Positions 1 through 6,080 of a stretch of 7,276 bases of DNA are shown here, one piece after another. Made by a program: the position numbers and the translations under genes. Location: assembly GCA_035629475.1 (NCBI GenBank), contig DASPHS010000022.1, forward strand, positions 1 through 7,276, read 5' to 3'. The notes below the pieces were generated by a model. It made no database searches, had not been told where the DNA came from, and was given only the letters and a program-made list of their open reading frames with translations. This DNA is from JARIHD01 sp035629475 (GTDB lineage Bacteria; Patescibacteriota; Saccharimonadia; Saccharimonadales; UBA4665). How positions within the stretch are numbered: the first letter of the stretch is position 1; the number at the start of each line of letters is the position of its first letter.

Positions 1-595
1 CCAGGTCAACAAGGACTGGCGCAGCAAGTGGTTCGTAGGCAAGCGCGAATACGCACACTACCTCGAACTGGACCTGAAAGTCCGCAAGATGATCGCTACC
101 AAGCTTGGTAGCCGTGCTGCCATCAACAAGGTAGACATCGAGCGCTCACCAAACCTCGTTACCGTTACTATCTCCACCGCTAAGGCTGGTGTTGTAATCG
201 GTCGTGGTGGTGCGGGTGCACAGGAACTGAAAGCCGGCATCGAAAAGATCTATGGCGTTCCTACTCGTGTTAACATCGAAGAAATCAAGAAGCCAGAACT
301 GTACGCCAAGCTCGTAGCCGAGAACATCGCCCACCAGCTTGAGCGCCGCATGAACTTCCGTCGTGCTATCAAGAGCTCTTCAGCCGCTACCATGCGTGCT
401 GGCGCCCTTGGTATTCGTATCGAGGTTGCTGGCCGTTTGAACGGCGCTGAGATGAGCCGCCGCGAAAAGGAAGTAGCCGGTTCTGTACCACTACACACCC
501 TGCGCGCTGACATCGACTACGCCCAAGTTCCTGCCAAGACTGCCGCTGGTATCATCGGCGTTAAGGTTTGGATCTACAAAGGGGAGGTAGCATAA
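1..595 (+). CDS. rpsC: 30S ribosomal protein uS3 (5' end missing)
   Basis: Small-subunit protein S3, which sits on the head of the 30S subunit at the mRNA entry channel. The reading frame is open from base 2, giving 197 visible residues. The first visible residues (QVNKDWRSKWFVGKREYA) match the S3 N-terminal segment, so roughly 15-20 residues lie outside the window. The ATG at 89 is therefore internal, not the start. A KH-type RNA-binding domain is visible, with its GXXG loop as GRGG encoded at 200-211. The C-terminal S3 domain follows, including the conserved run around RAIKSSSAATMRAGALGIRI and the ending VWIYKGEVA. The protein stops there, without the basic C-terminal tail seen in E. coli S3. 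It ends in TAA one base before the rplP ATG, and the rplP Shine-Dalgarno site lies inside its last codons. Identity is near certain. Confidence 0.97.
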   Translation, partial: QVNKDWRSKWFVGKREYAHYLELDLKVRKMIATKLGSRAAINKVDIERSPNLVTVTISTAKAGVVIGRGGAGAQELKAGIEKIYGVPTRVNIEEIKKPELYAKLVAENIAHQLERRMNFRRAIKSSSAATMRAGALGIRIEVAGRLNGAEMSRREKEVAGSVPLHTLRADIDYAQVPAKTAAGIIGVKVWIYKGEVA

Positions 596-596
596 C

Positions 597-1007
597 ATGT
601 TAGTTCCTAAACGTACTAAGTTCCGTAAGGTTCGCAAGGGTCGCATTGACGGTCCTGCAACCAAGGGGCACTACATCGCCTTTGGCCAGTTTGCATTGCA
701 ATCACAGGGCCACGATCGTATTACGTCCCGCCAGATCGAGTCTGCTCGTCAGGTTATGACCCGCTACATCAAGCGTGGTGGTAAGATCTGGATCCGCATC
801 TTCCCGCATTTGCCAGTGACCAAGAAGCCATTGGATGTGAAGATGGGTTCCGGTAAAGGTAACCCTGAATACTTTGCTGCTAAGGTAAAGCCAGGCACCA
901 TCATGTTTGAAATGCAGGGTGTACCTGAAGAAGTAGCGCGTGAAGCTATGCGTTTGGCAGCTCACAAACTGCCTGTGAAAACTAAATTCTTGGTGAAGGA
1001 GGACTAA
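597..1007 (+). CDS. rplP: 50S ribosomal protein uL16
   Basis: Large-subunit protein L16, which helps position tRNA in the A site and is needed for late 50S assembly. The 136 residues match the usual family length. The start MLVPKRTKFRKVRKGR is the family signature, and RQIESARQVMTRYIKRGGKIWIRIFP and MGSGKGNPEYF are further conserved blocks. The start codon is fixed by this N-terminus and by a GGGGAGG site at 581-587, 9 nt upstream. An oddity is Lys82, in the stretch LDVKMGSGKG, where the E. coli protein has Arg81, the residue hydroxylated there by RoxA/YcfD. It lies 1 nt after rpsC and 3 nt before rpmC, inside the same transcription unit. Confidence 0.97.
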   Translation: MLVPKRTKFRKVRKGRIDGPATKGHYIAFGQFALQSQGHDRITSRQIESARQVMTRYIKRGGKIWIRIFPHLPVTKKPLDVKMGSGKGNPEYFAAKVKPGTIMFEMQGVPEEVAREAMRLAAHKLPVKTKFLVKED

Positions 1008-1010
1008 CCG

Positions 1011-1211
1011 ATGAAGATTGCAGAAATTCGCAAACTGTCCACCACAGAACTCGCCACCGAGAGCACAAAATTGCGCGAGGAGATCGCAGAACTTAAGCGT
1101 CGCCTTTCAACCGGCGAAGTCACGAACGTCCGCATTATCCGCGGGAAGCGCAAGGACTTGGCTCGGATGTTGACGGTACTGGGTGAACAACTCGCAAAGG
1201 AGAACATGTAA
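1011..1211 (+). CDS. rpmC: 50S ribosomal protein uL29
   Basis: Small helical protein of the 50S subunit, located next to the polypeptide exit tunnel with uL23, where nascent-chain factors dock in bacteria. The 66 residues are the normal size. The sequence is a typical L29 two-helix coiled hairpin: a first charged helix (KIAEIRKLSTTELATES, then LREEIAELKRRL) and a second helix containing VRIIRGKRKDLARMLTVLGE with the conserved R-x-K-D-x-AR pattern. An AAGGAGG site at 996-1002 precedes the ATG by 8 nt. The stop codon TAA overlaps the rpsQ ATG by one base (TAATG), which suggests translational coupling. Confidence 0.94.
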   Translation: MKIAEIRKLSTTELATESTKLREEIAELKRRLSTGEVTNVRIIRGKRKDLARMLTVLGEQLAKENM

Positions 1212-1504
1212 TGGCTAAGATGATTACCGGTGTTGTCTCTTCCAAGAAGACCGACAAGACCATCGTCGTTACCGAGCATGTACGCCTGACTCACCCCCTG
1301 TACCGCAAACAGTACACGGTGACTAAGAAGTTCATGGCTCACGACGAGAACAATGAAGCACAAGAAGGTGACAAAGTTACCATCGTAGAAACCCGTCCTA
1401 TTAGTGCACGTAAGCACTTCAAGCTTGAAAAAGTTCTTGAAAAGGCCGGCGTTACCCACAAGGAAAGTGAAACTCCTGTCATCGACACCGAGGAGGCCAA
1501 GTAA
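1211..1504 (+). CDS. rpsQ: 30S ribosomal protein uS17
   Basis: Primary 16S rRNA-binding protein of the 30S body, with an OB-fold. The conserved core is clear: ITGVVSSKKTDKTIVV, then HPLYRKQYTVTKKFMAHDE, EGDKVTIVETRPISARKHF and KLEKVLEKA. At 97 residues it is about 13 longer than E. coli S17, because of an acidic C-terminal tail (roughly residues 82-97, ending IDTEEAK). Part of that tail's coding sequence (GAGGAGGCC) also supplies the Shine-Dalgarno site of rplN. The start is set by AAAGGAGA at 1196-1203, 7 nt before the ATG. Both ends overlap their neighbours by one base as TAATG. Confidence 0.95.
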   Translation: MAKMITGVVSSKKTDKTIVVTEHVRLTHPLYRKQYTVTKKFMAHDENNEAQEGDKVTIVETRPISARKHFKLEKVLEKAGVTHKESETPVIDTEEAK

Positions 1505-1872
1505 TGATTCAGCAAGAATCCCGCCTCAACGTCTGTGACAACAGTGGCGCAAAGGAAATCCTTTGCATCCGCGTACTGGGCGGCACCCGCCGTCGCTACG
1601 CCCACGTTGGTGACATTATCGTAGCAACCGTTAAGGAAGCTAACCCTCAGGGTAACGTTAAGAAGAAGACCGTTGTTAAGGCTGTTGTTGTACGCACGAC
1701 CAAGGAGATCCGCCGCAAGGATGGTTCAACTATCAAGTTCGACGACAACGCTGCCGTCATCATTGGTGACGACAAGAACCCTAAGGCAACCCGTATCTTC
1801 GGACCAGTGCCCCGTGAGCTTCGTGACCTCGGCTACTCTAAGATTATTAGCTTAGCTCCGGAGGTGCTGTAA
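1504..1872 (+). CDS. rplN: 50S ribosomal protein uL14
   Basis: Highly conserved 50S protein at the subunit interface, forming bridge B8 and binding ribosome silencing factor (RsfS) in many bacteria. The 122 residues equal the family norm. Diagnostic blocks are MIQQESRLNVCDNSGAKE at the start, GGTRRRYAHVGDIIVATVKEA, a basic VKKKTVVKAVVVRT strand, FDDNAAVIIGDDKNPKATRIFGPV (residues about 77-99), and RELRDLGYSKIISLAPEVL at the end. AGGAGG at 1491-1496 lies 7 nt before the ATG, within rpsQ. In E. coli this gene opens the separate spc operon. Here it overlaps rpsQ by one base, so no promoter can be inserted and S10 and spc genes appear co-transcribed. Confidence 0.97.
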   Translation: MIQQESRLNVCDNSGAKEILCIRVLGGTRRRYAHVGDIIVATVKEANPQGNVKKKTVVKAVVVRTTKEIRRKDGSTIKFDDNAAVIIGDDKNPKATRIFGPVPRELRDLGYSKIISLAPEVL

Positions 1873-2222
1873 TGGGTACTAAGATTAAAATTGAAGACAA
1901 GATTTACAAAATCCGCCTCAAAAAGGGTGACACCGTTATCGTAACGGCAGGCAAGTACAAGGGCCAAACTGGTCAGGTAACTGCTACTCACCCCCGCGAG
2001 AACAAGGTAACCGTAGAAGGCATCAACATCGTCAAGAAGGCAATTAAGCCTAACCGCGCGAACCCACAGGGTGGTATCCTTTCGATCACCAAGCCTATCT
2101 GGGTAAGCAAAGTTGCCCTGGTTGACCCTTCTACCAAGAAGCCAACCCGTATCGGTTACACCTTCGACAAAGAAGGTAAAAAAGTCCGTGTAGCCAAGGC
2201 TAGCGGCAAGGAGATCAAGTAA
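1872..2222 (+). CDS. rplX: 50S ribosomal protein uL24
   Basis: Assembly-initiator protein of the 50S subunit that binds the 5' part of 23S rRNA. A KOW motif is visible at residues about 18-45 (KKGDTVIVTAGKYKGQTGQV), followed by VTVEGINIVKKAIKPN and the conserved PQGGI turn, then KPIWVSKVALVDPSTKKPTRIGY. At 116 residues it is about 12 longer than E. coli L24, owing to extra residues before the KOW motif and a basic tail. GGAGGTG at 1860-1866 lies 5 nt before the ATG, inside the rplN coding end. The one-base TAATG overlap with rplN is the third such junction in a row. Confidence 0.95.
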   Translation: MGTKIKIEDKIYKIRLKKGDTVIVTAGKYKGQTGQVTATHPRENKVTVEGINIVKKAIKPNRANPQGGILSITKPIWVSKVALVDPSTKKPTRIGYTFDKEGKKVRVAKASGKEIK

Positions 2223-2224
2223 TT

Positions 2225-2818
2225 ATGGCTGACAAGAAAGTAGCAACAGTGTCAACGGCACGTCTGCGCAACGCATACAACCAACAGTATGCTGCTGAGC
2301 TCATGAAAGAGCTTGGTCTTGCTAACGTAAACCAGATCCCTAAGCTTGAAAAAATCACTCTGAACGTCGGTCTTGGCCGCGCCAAGGATGACAAGAAGAT
2401 GATCGAGGTTGCTAACAACACCCTTACCAAGATCACTGGCCAAAAGCCAATGGACACCATCGCCAAGCTGTCTATCGCGAACTTCAAACTTCGTGAAGGC
2501 AACAAAATTGGTCTGAAGGTAACCCTCCGTGGCGACCGCATGTACGAATTCCTGGACCGCTTGGTTAGCATCGTGCTGCCACGCCTCCGCGACTTCCACG
2601 GCGTAAGCAACAAGGCGTTTGACCGCCAGGGTAACTTCAGCCTCGGTATGGTTGACCAATCTGTATTCCCAGAACTGACCTTTGAAGAAACTACTACCGC
2701 ACACGGTTTGCAGGCTGTCTTCACTATCAAGTGCCAAGAACCTGCACACGCAAAGGCTTTACTCGTAAAGCTTGGTATGCCATTCGAAAAGCCAGACAAA
2801 TCAAAGGAGAGCAAGTAA
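2225..2818 (+). CDS. rplE: 50S ribosomal protein uL5
   Basis: 50S central-protuberance protein that binds 5S rRNA together with uL18 and contacts P-site tRNA. Conserved blocks are IPKLEKITLNVGLGRAKDD (residues about 38-56), the KITGQKPMDTIAKLSIANFKLREG region, GLKVTLRGDRMYEFLDRLV, and the FPEL...GLQAVFTIKC segment. At 197 residues it exceeds E. coli L5 (179) by an N-terminal extension of about 10 residues and a short charged C-terminal tail (FEKPDKSKESK). AAGGAGAT at 2208-2215 lies 9 nt before the ATG. A long open frame on the opposite strand here is a shadow. In E. coli, S8 represses translation at this gene's start; no such fold was recognised here by eye. Confidence 0.96.
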   Translation: MADKKVATVSTARLRNAYNQQYAAELMKELGLANVNQIPKLEKITLNVGLGRAKDDKKMIEVANNTLTKITGQKPMDTIAKLSIANFKLREGNKIGLKVTLRGDRMYEFLDRLVSIVLPRLRDFHGVSNKAFDRQGNFSLGMVDQSVFPELTFEETTTAHGLQAVFTIKCQEPAHAKALLVKLGMPFEKPDKSKESK

Positions 2819-2819
2819 T

Positions 2820-3089
2820 ATGGCTCGTAAATCAAACATCGCTCGTGACGCTAAGCGCGCAAAGATGCACGCCAAGTACGCTGCAAAGCGTGCTGAGCTG
2901 AAGGCCCTCGGTGACCTCGACGGTTTGGCCAAGTTGCCACGCAACTCATCACCAACCCGCCTGAAGAACCGCTGTGTCGAAACCGGCCGCCCACACGCTT
3001 ACATGCGCCAATTCGGCCTGAGTCGTATCTCATTCCGCGAACACGCAAGCAAGGGTGAAATCCCTGGCGTAACAAAGGCAAGTTGGTAG
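2820..3089 (+). CDS. rpsN: 30S ribosomal protein uS14, zinc-free form
   Basis: 30S head protein located near the A and P sites. The ATG at 2820 is chosen because it gives the family N-terminus (MARKSNIARDAKRAKM) and has AAAGGAGA at 2802-2809, 10 nt upstream. A longer frame from 2772 would overlap rplE and add non-homologous residues. At 89 residues it is the intermediate-length form: shorter than the 101-residue E. coli protein and longer than the 61-residue zinc form. Only one cysteine is present (in NRCVETGRPHAYMRQFGLSR), so the four-cysteine zinc ribbon is absent. The ending GEIPGVTKASW is canonical. It lies 1 nt after rplE and ends in TAG. Confidence 0.96.
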   Translation: MARKSNIARDAKRAKMHAKYAAKRAELKALGDLDGLAKLPRNSSPTRLKNRCVETGRPHAYMRQFGLSRISFREHASKGEIPGVTKASW

Positions 3090-3101
3090 AAAGGAAACAT
3101 C

Positions 3102-3506
3102 ATGAGCAATATGACTTCAACTGATCCAATCGCCGACATGCTGACCCGCATCCGCAACGCTATCAATGTACGTAAGTCTGAGGTAACTATGCCTCACTCA
3201 AACGTCAAAGAATCCGTTGCCAAGCTGCTGCAACAAAGCGGCTTCGTAAGCGAAGTAAGCGTTTCTGACGCTACTATCGGCAAGACCCTCAAGATCGTCA
3301 TCAACGGCGAACGCGAGAATGCCCGCATTACTGAAATCGTTCGCCTCAGCAAGCCTGGCCGTCGTTACTACGCCGGCGCTGACGACATTCCTGTTGTCAA
3401 GCGTGGCCGTGGTGTCGTTATCATCAGCACCTCTAAGGGCATGATGACCGGCGCTGAAGCCAAAAAGGCTGGTATCGGTGGTGAATTAATCTGCAAGGTC
3501 TACTAG
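3102..3506 (+). CDS. rpsH: 30S ribosomal protein uS8
   Basis: Primary 16S rRNA-binding protein of the 30S platform; in E. coli it also represses the spc operon. The 134 residues are close to the family norm of about 130. The N-terminal DPIADMLTRIRNAINVRKSEV and the C-terminal VIISTSKGMMTGAEAKKAGIGGELICKVY are diagnostic. The first ATG is chosen because AAAGGAAA at 3090-3097 lies at a good distance; a second in-frame ATG at 3111 (MTSTDP) would be too far from it. It ends in TAG. The 39 nt that follow before rplF form the longest gap in the ribosomal cluster and show no promoter or hairpin. Confidence 0.96.
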   Translation: MSNMTSTDPIADMLTRIRNAINVRKSEVTMPHSNVKESVAKLLQQSGFVSEVSVSDATIGKTLKIVINGERENARITEIVRLSKPGRRYYAGADDIPVVKRGRGVVIISTSKGMMTGAEAKKAGIGGELICKVY

Positions 3507-3545
3507 ACCCTGTATCGTGAAAGTATTTAAAGTAAAGGAAAATCG

Positions 3546-4085
3546 ATGAGTCGCATAGGAAAACTGCCTATCAACATCCCAAGCGGTGTGACAATCACTG
3601 TCGACGACGATTTCGTAACTGTAGCTGGCTCTAAGGGCACGCTCAAGCAGTTCACGATGCCTGGTGTAACCGTGGCCGTCCAAGACAACCAAGCGCTTGT
3701 AACCCGTGTAAACGACGAAGCTGAAAACCGCGCCAAGCACGGTCTGATGCGTTCACTCGTTAACAACATGGTCGTTGGCGTAAGCCAAGGCTTCACTAAG
3801 CAACTGGAAATCAACGGTGTTGGTTACCGCGTTGCAGCCCAAGGCACTGACCTTAAATTCAACCTCGGCTTCTCGCACGACGTTATCTTCAAGCTCCCTC
3901 AGGGCATCACTGCCACTATCGAGCAGAACAGGGTAACAATCGTTGGTATCGACAAGCAAGCTGTCGGCCAGATCGCTGCCGAGATCCGCGCCCTCAAGAA
4001 GCCTGAACCCTACAAGGGCAAGGGCATTAAGTACGCTGACGAGCGCATCATTCGCAAGAGTGGTAAATCAGGTAAGGACAAGTAG
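3546..4085 (+). CDS. rplF: 50S ribosomal protein uL6
   Basis: 50S protein near the sarcin-ricin loop and the stalk base, important for factor binding. Length (179 residues) is normal. MSRIGKLPINIPSGVTITV is the family N-terminus, and the two alpha/beta domains follow: GSKGTLKQF in the first, then MVVGVSQGFTKQLEINGVGY and LNLGFSHDVIFKLPQG-like sequence in the second. The C-terminal signature is EIRALKKPEPYKGKGIKYADE (residues about 149-169). A basic tail ends in SGKSGKDK. AAAGGAA at 3534-3540 lies 5 nt before the ATG. It ends in TAG. Confidence 0.97.
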   Translation: MSRIGKLPINIPSGVTITVDDDFVTVAGSKGTLKQFTMPGVTVAVQDNQALVTRVNDEAENRAKHGLMRSLVNNMVVGVSQGFTKQLEINGVGYRVAAQGTDLKFNLGFSHDVIFKLPQGITATIEQNRVTIVGIDKQAVGQIAAEIRALKKPEPYKGKGIKYADERIIRKSGKSGKDK

Positions 4086-4093
4086 GTAGCAAT

Positions 4094-4450
4094 ATGAACA
4101 AATTAGCACTCAAACTACACAACGCTCTGCAGCGCAAGCACCGTGTTCGCGCTACCGTTTCTGGTACTACCGAGCGTCCACGCCTGAGCGTCCGCGTTTC
4201 CAACAAGCACATCATTGCGCAAGTCATTGATGACACTACCCACAAAACCATCGCCTACGTTTCTACCGTAGGTGCAAAGGCGGCCAAGGGCACTATGACC
4301 GAACGCGCCGAATGGGTCGGTACTGAAATCGCTAATAAAGCCAAAGCAGCTAAGGTTACAGCAGTAGTCTTTGACCGTGGTGCCCGTATTTATCACGGCC
4401 GCGTACAAGCACTCGCTGACGCAGCTCGTAAAGCAGGATTGGAGTTCTAA
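4094..4450 (+). CDS. rplR: 50S ribosomal protein uL18
   Basis: 5S rRNA-binding protein of the central protuberance, partner of uL5. The 118 residues match the family. The N-terminal basic segment is followed by RPRLSVRVSNKHIIAQVIDD, and the end is the diagnostic VVFDRGARIYHGRVQALADAARKAGLEF region (residues about 91-118). The ribosome-binding site is the weakest in the cluster: only AGGT at 4084-4087, overlapping the rplF stop codon. Translation may therefore depend on ribosomes finishing rplF 8 nt upstream. The gene ends in TAA, 2 nt before rpsE. Confidence 0.95.
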   Translation: MNKLALKLHNALQRKHRVRATVSGTTERPRLSVRVSNKHIIAQVIDDTTHKTIAYVSTVGAKAAKGTMTERAEWVGTEIANKAKAAKVTAVVFDRGARIYHGRVQALADAARKAGLEF

Positions 4451-4452
4451 TC

Positions 4453-5049
4453 ATGGCTGAGAATACAGATCAACGCCGCCCTGGTGGTGACCGCCGCCAG
4501 AACCGCCGCCCTGAGGTTGCTCCTGAAGAGAAGCAATTTGACGAGCGCGTAGTACACATCGACCGCGTTGCCCGCGTAGTAAAGGGTGGCCGTCGCTTCC
4601 GTTTCCGCGCACTGGTTGTTGTGGGTGACCGCAAAAACCGCGTCGGTATCGGTATCGCCAAGGGTGCAGACGTGACTGCAGCCGTTACCAAGGCTACCGA
4701 AGTTGCTAAGAAGCACTTCATTACCGTCATCGTAAAGAATGACACTATTGCACACGAATCAGAAGCCAAGGTTGGTGGTGCACGTATCCTCATCAAGCCA
4801 GCTGCGCCTGGTACCGGTTTGATAGCCGGTGGTGTGGTTCGCACCATCCTCGAAGTTGCTGGTATCCGTAACGCATTGTCTAAGTCTTTGGGTTCAACCA
4901 ACAAGGCTAACACTTCTTACGCAACCATCGAAGCACTCCGCCAAATCGTTCCTGCTGACCAGTGGATTACTCGCCGCAATGCGAAGCCTGCTGCCAAGAA
5001 GGCAACTGAAAAGCCAGTCGCTAAGAAGACTGAAAAAGTGGAGGCATAG
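4453..5049 (+). CDS. rpsE: 30S ribosomal protein uS5
   Basis: 30S body protein at the mRNA entry side, involved in decoding fidelity and helicase-like unwinding. The N-terminal dsRBD-like S5 domain spans residues about 30-95 (RVARVVKGGRRFRFRALVVV, GIGIAKGADVTAAV). The C-terminal domain follows, with PGTGLIAGGVVRTILE and NALSKSLGSTNKANT. At 198 residues it is longer than E. coli S5 (167). It has an arginine-rich low-complexity N-terminal extension (residues 1-25) and a Lys/Ala-rich tail after residue 175 (PAAKKATEKPVAKKTEKVEA). GGAG at 4441-4444 precedes the ATG by 8 nt. It ends in TAG, and rplO starts 2 nt later, with no rpmD between them. Confidence 0.97.
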   Translation: MAENTDQRRPGGDRRQNRRPEVAPEEKQFDERVVHIDRVARVVKGGRRFRFRALVVVGDRKNRVGIGIAKGADVTAAVTKATEVAKKHFITVIVKNDTIAHESEAKVGGARILIKPAAPGTGLIAGGVVRTILEVAGIRNALSKSLGSTNKANTSYATIEALRQIVPADQWITRRNAKPAAKKATEKPVAKKTEKVEA

Positions 5050-5051
5050 CC

Positions 5052-5552
5052 ATGAAATATAACGAACTAAACGTTACCGCAAACAAAAAGGCCAACCGTG
5101 TTGGTCGTGGTATCGCAGCCGGTCAGGGTAAAACCGCCGGTCGTGGTACCAAGGGTCAAAAGTCCCGTACCGGTTCCACCAAGAAGCCAGGCTTCACCGG
5201 TGGTCAGACACCTATCATGCAGGCCTTGCCAAAGCTTCCTGGCTTTAAGAGCAAGCGCATCAAGATGGAAAACGTCTACACTGGCGAGCTTGACCAATTT
5301 GCAGGCAAGACTATCGACACCACTGTACTTGCGGAAGCTGGCCTGGTCAGCAACCCATTCGTACGCGTGAAGTTGCTCGTAAAGGGTGACGTCGAGAAGA
5401 AGCTTGATGTTAAGCTCCAAGGCGCTTCTGAGACTGCAATCGCAGCCATCCAGAACGCCGGTGGCACCTTTGAGAAGGTAGCCCAGGTACTTCGCCCCGT
5501 AACTTCAACTTCTGAAAAGAAGCAAGCCAAGGCCGAAGCCAAAGAAGCTTAG
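5052..5552 (+). CDS. rplO: 50S ribosomal protein uL15
   Basis: 50S assembly protein with a long glycine- and arginine-rich N-terminal extension that threads into 23S rRNA. That extension is clear at residues about 16-55 (NRVGRGIAAGQGKTAGRGTK, then GQKSRTGSTKKPGFTGGQTP). The globular part follows, with LPKLPGFKSKRIKMENVYTG and a C-terminal SETAIAAIQNAGGTFEKV. The 166 residues exceed E. coli L15 (144) mainly by a low-complexity Lys/Ala/Glu tail. GGAGG at 5040-5044 lies 7 nt before the ATG. It is the last gene of the ribosomal operon here, ending in TAG with a terminator about 40 nt downstream. The usual follower secY is absent. Confidence 0.97.
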   Translation: MKYNELNVTANKKANRVGRGIAAGQGKTAGRGTKGQKSRTGSTKKPGFTGGQTPIMQALPKLPGFKSKRIKMENVYTGELDQFAGKTIDTTVLAEAGLVSNPFVRVKLLVKGDVEKKLDVKLQGASETAIAAIQNAGGTFEKVAQVLRPVTSTSEKKQAKAEAKEA

Positions 5553-5580
5553 TCCTGTCATCCTAAACTTGATTCAGGAC
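5552..5580. repeat. Short palindromic, REP-like element
   Basis: A small imperfect palindrome begins at the last base of rplO. TCCTAAA (5561-5567) faces TTCAGGA (5573-5579) across a 5-nt CTTGA loop, with one A-C mismatch that would be a U-G wobble in a minus-strand transcript. A second possible pairing joins GTCCTG (5552-5557) to CAGGAC (5575-5580). The layout GTCAT, then an arm, ACTTG, an arm and a CCCAG-like end resembles short dispersed palindromes known from other bacterial genomes. That family resemblance is from memory, and only one copy is present in this window. It could instead just be part of the 3' untranslated region. Confidence 0.4.
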
Positions 5581-5589
5581 CCAGACATT

Positions 5590-5627
5590 AAAATAGCCGC
5601 TCGCTCGTAATAGCAGCGGCTATTTTT
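5590..5627 (+). terminator. Intrinsic terminator of the ribosomal operon
   Basis: A perfect 12-bp stem pairs 5590-5601 (AAAATAGCCGCT) with 5615-5626 (AGCGGCTATTTT). The 13-nt loop could add a further GCT/AGC pairing (5603-5605 with 5612-5614). The stem runs into a T-run at 5623-5627. This is the textbook Rho-independent form, placed 38 nt after the rplO stop. The A-run on the left arm could give weak activity on the other strand, but no minus-strand gene needs it. Confidence 0.9.
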
Positions 5628-5630
5628 ATG

Positions 5631-5636
5631 TATACT
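5631..5636 (+). promoter_or_regulatory. Candidate -10 element of the NUDIX gene
   Basis: TATACT matches the bacterial -10 consensus TATAAT at five of six positions. Its end lies 6 nt before the ATG at 5643, so a start site about 7 nt downstream would fall on the A of the ATG, implying a leaderless mRNA. No good -35 hexamer is found 16-18 nt upstream; that region is the loop of the preceding terminator. The absence of any Shine-Dalgarno site before the ATG supports the leaderless reading. Confidence 0.5.
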
Positions 5637-5642
5637 TAACCC

Positions 5643-6080
5643 ATGACAAACCAACCACAGGCACGCGTCGGCGTAGGCATACTCATCATCAAAGGCAACA
5701 AAATGTTGTGGGGCAAGCGCAAAGGCAAATTGGGCGATGGGCTGTGGGGCAGCGCTGGCGGGCATTTGGAATACGGGGAGACGGCCGAGCAAGCTGTACT
5801 GCGTGAGCTGGCAGAAGAATTGGGACCAGAGCTACAGGTCACTAACCTCCGGCTGCTGTGTGTATGTGATTTTCTAACGCACTATCCAAAACATTACGTC
5901 GATATTGGCTTCGTTGCCGACTGGCAGAGCGGTGAACCACAAATCATGGAGCCAGATAAACTGGAGACGTGGGAATGGCGCGACATAGACAACCCGCCAG
6001 CTCCGGCCTTCGCACCCATGCTCGGTTATATCGAGGCCTACAAAACAGGCAAGAATTACTTTACCTATCCTGCAGCATAA
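5643..6080 (+). CDS. NUDIX hydrolase, NUDT15/MutT-like
   Basis: Predicted cytoplasmic pyrophosphohydrolase that cleaves a nucleoside diphosphate linked to another moiety, using divalent metal. The 145 residues hold one NUDIX fold. The box is G40-x5-E46-x7-R54-E55-L-x-E58-E59-x-G61, complete except that proline follows G61 where a hydrophobic residue is usual. The flanks resemble NUDT15-type nucleotide-triphosphate diphosphatases: VGVGILI, then LWGKRKGKLGDGLWG, AGGHLEYGET, HYVDIGFVADW and EPDKLETWEWRDID. A nucleotide-pool role (cleaning oxidised or non-canonical dNTPs) is therefore plausible, but substrate cannot be read from sequence. The ATG at 5643 is needed to include the first strand. There is no Shine-Dalgarno site; a TATACT lies 6 nt upstream. 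GGG glycine codons, rare in the ribosomal genes, are common here. Confidence 0.9.
   Translation: MTNQPQARVGVGILIIKGNKMLWGKRKGKLGDGLWGSAGGHLEYGETAEQAVLRELAEELGPELQVTNLRLLCVCDFLTHYPKHYVDIGFVADWQSGEPQIMEPDKLETWEWRDIDNPPAPAFAPMLGYIEAYKTGKNYFTYPAA

Noticed and set aside
89..91. ATG at 89 as the start of rpsC
   Set aside because: The frame is open upstream to the window edge and encodes conserved S3 N-terminal residues, so this methionine is internal.
2772..2819. Upstream ATG extending uS14 by 16 residues
   Set aside because: It overlaps rplE, adds residues unlike the family, and the good Shine-Dalgarno site serves the ATG at 2820.
2215..2835. Long open frame of 206 codons on the minus strand opposite rplE
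   Set aside because: It mirrors a strongly conserved ribosomal gene, its translation resembles no family I know, and no promoter or ribosome-binding site supports it.
4470..4913. Minus-strand open frame of 147 codons opposite rpsE
   Set aside because: Its Arg/Thr/Ser-rich composition is the expected shadow of the rpsE codons; no independent coding evidence.
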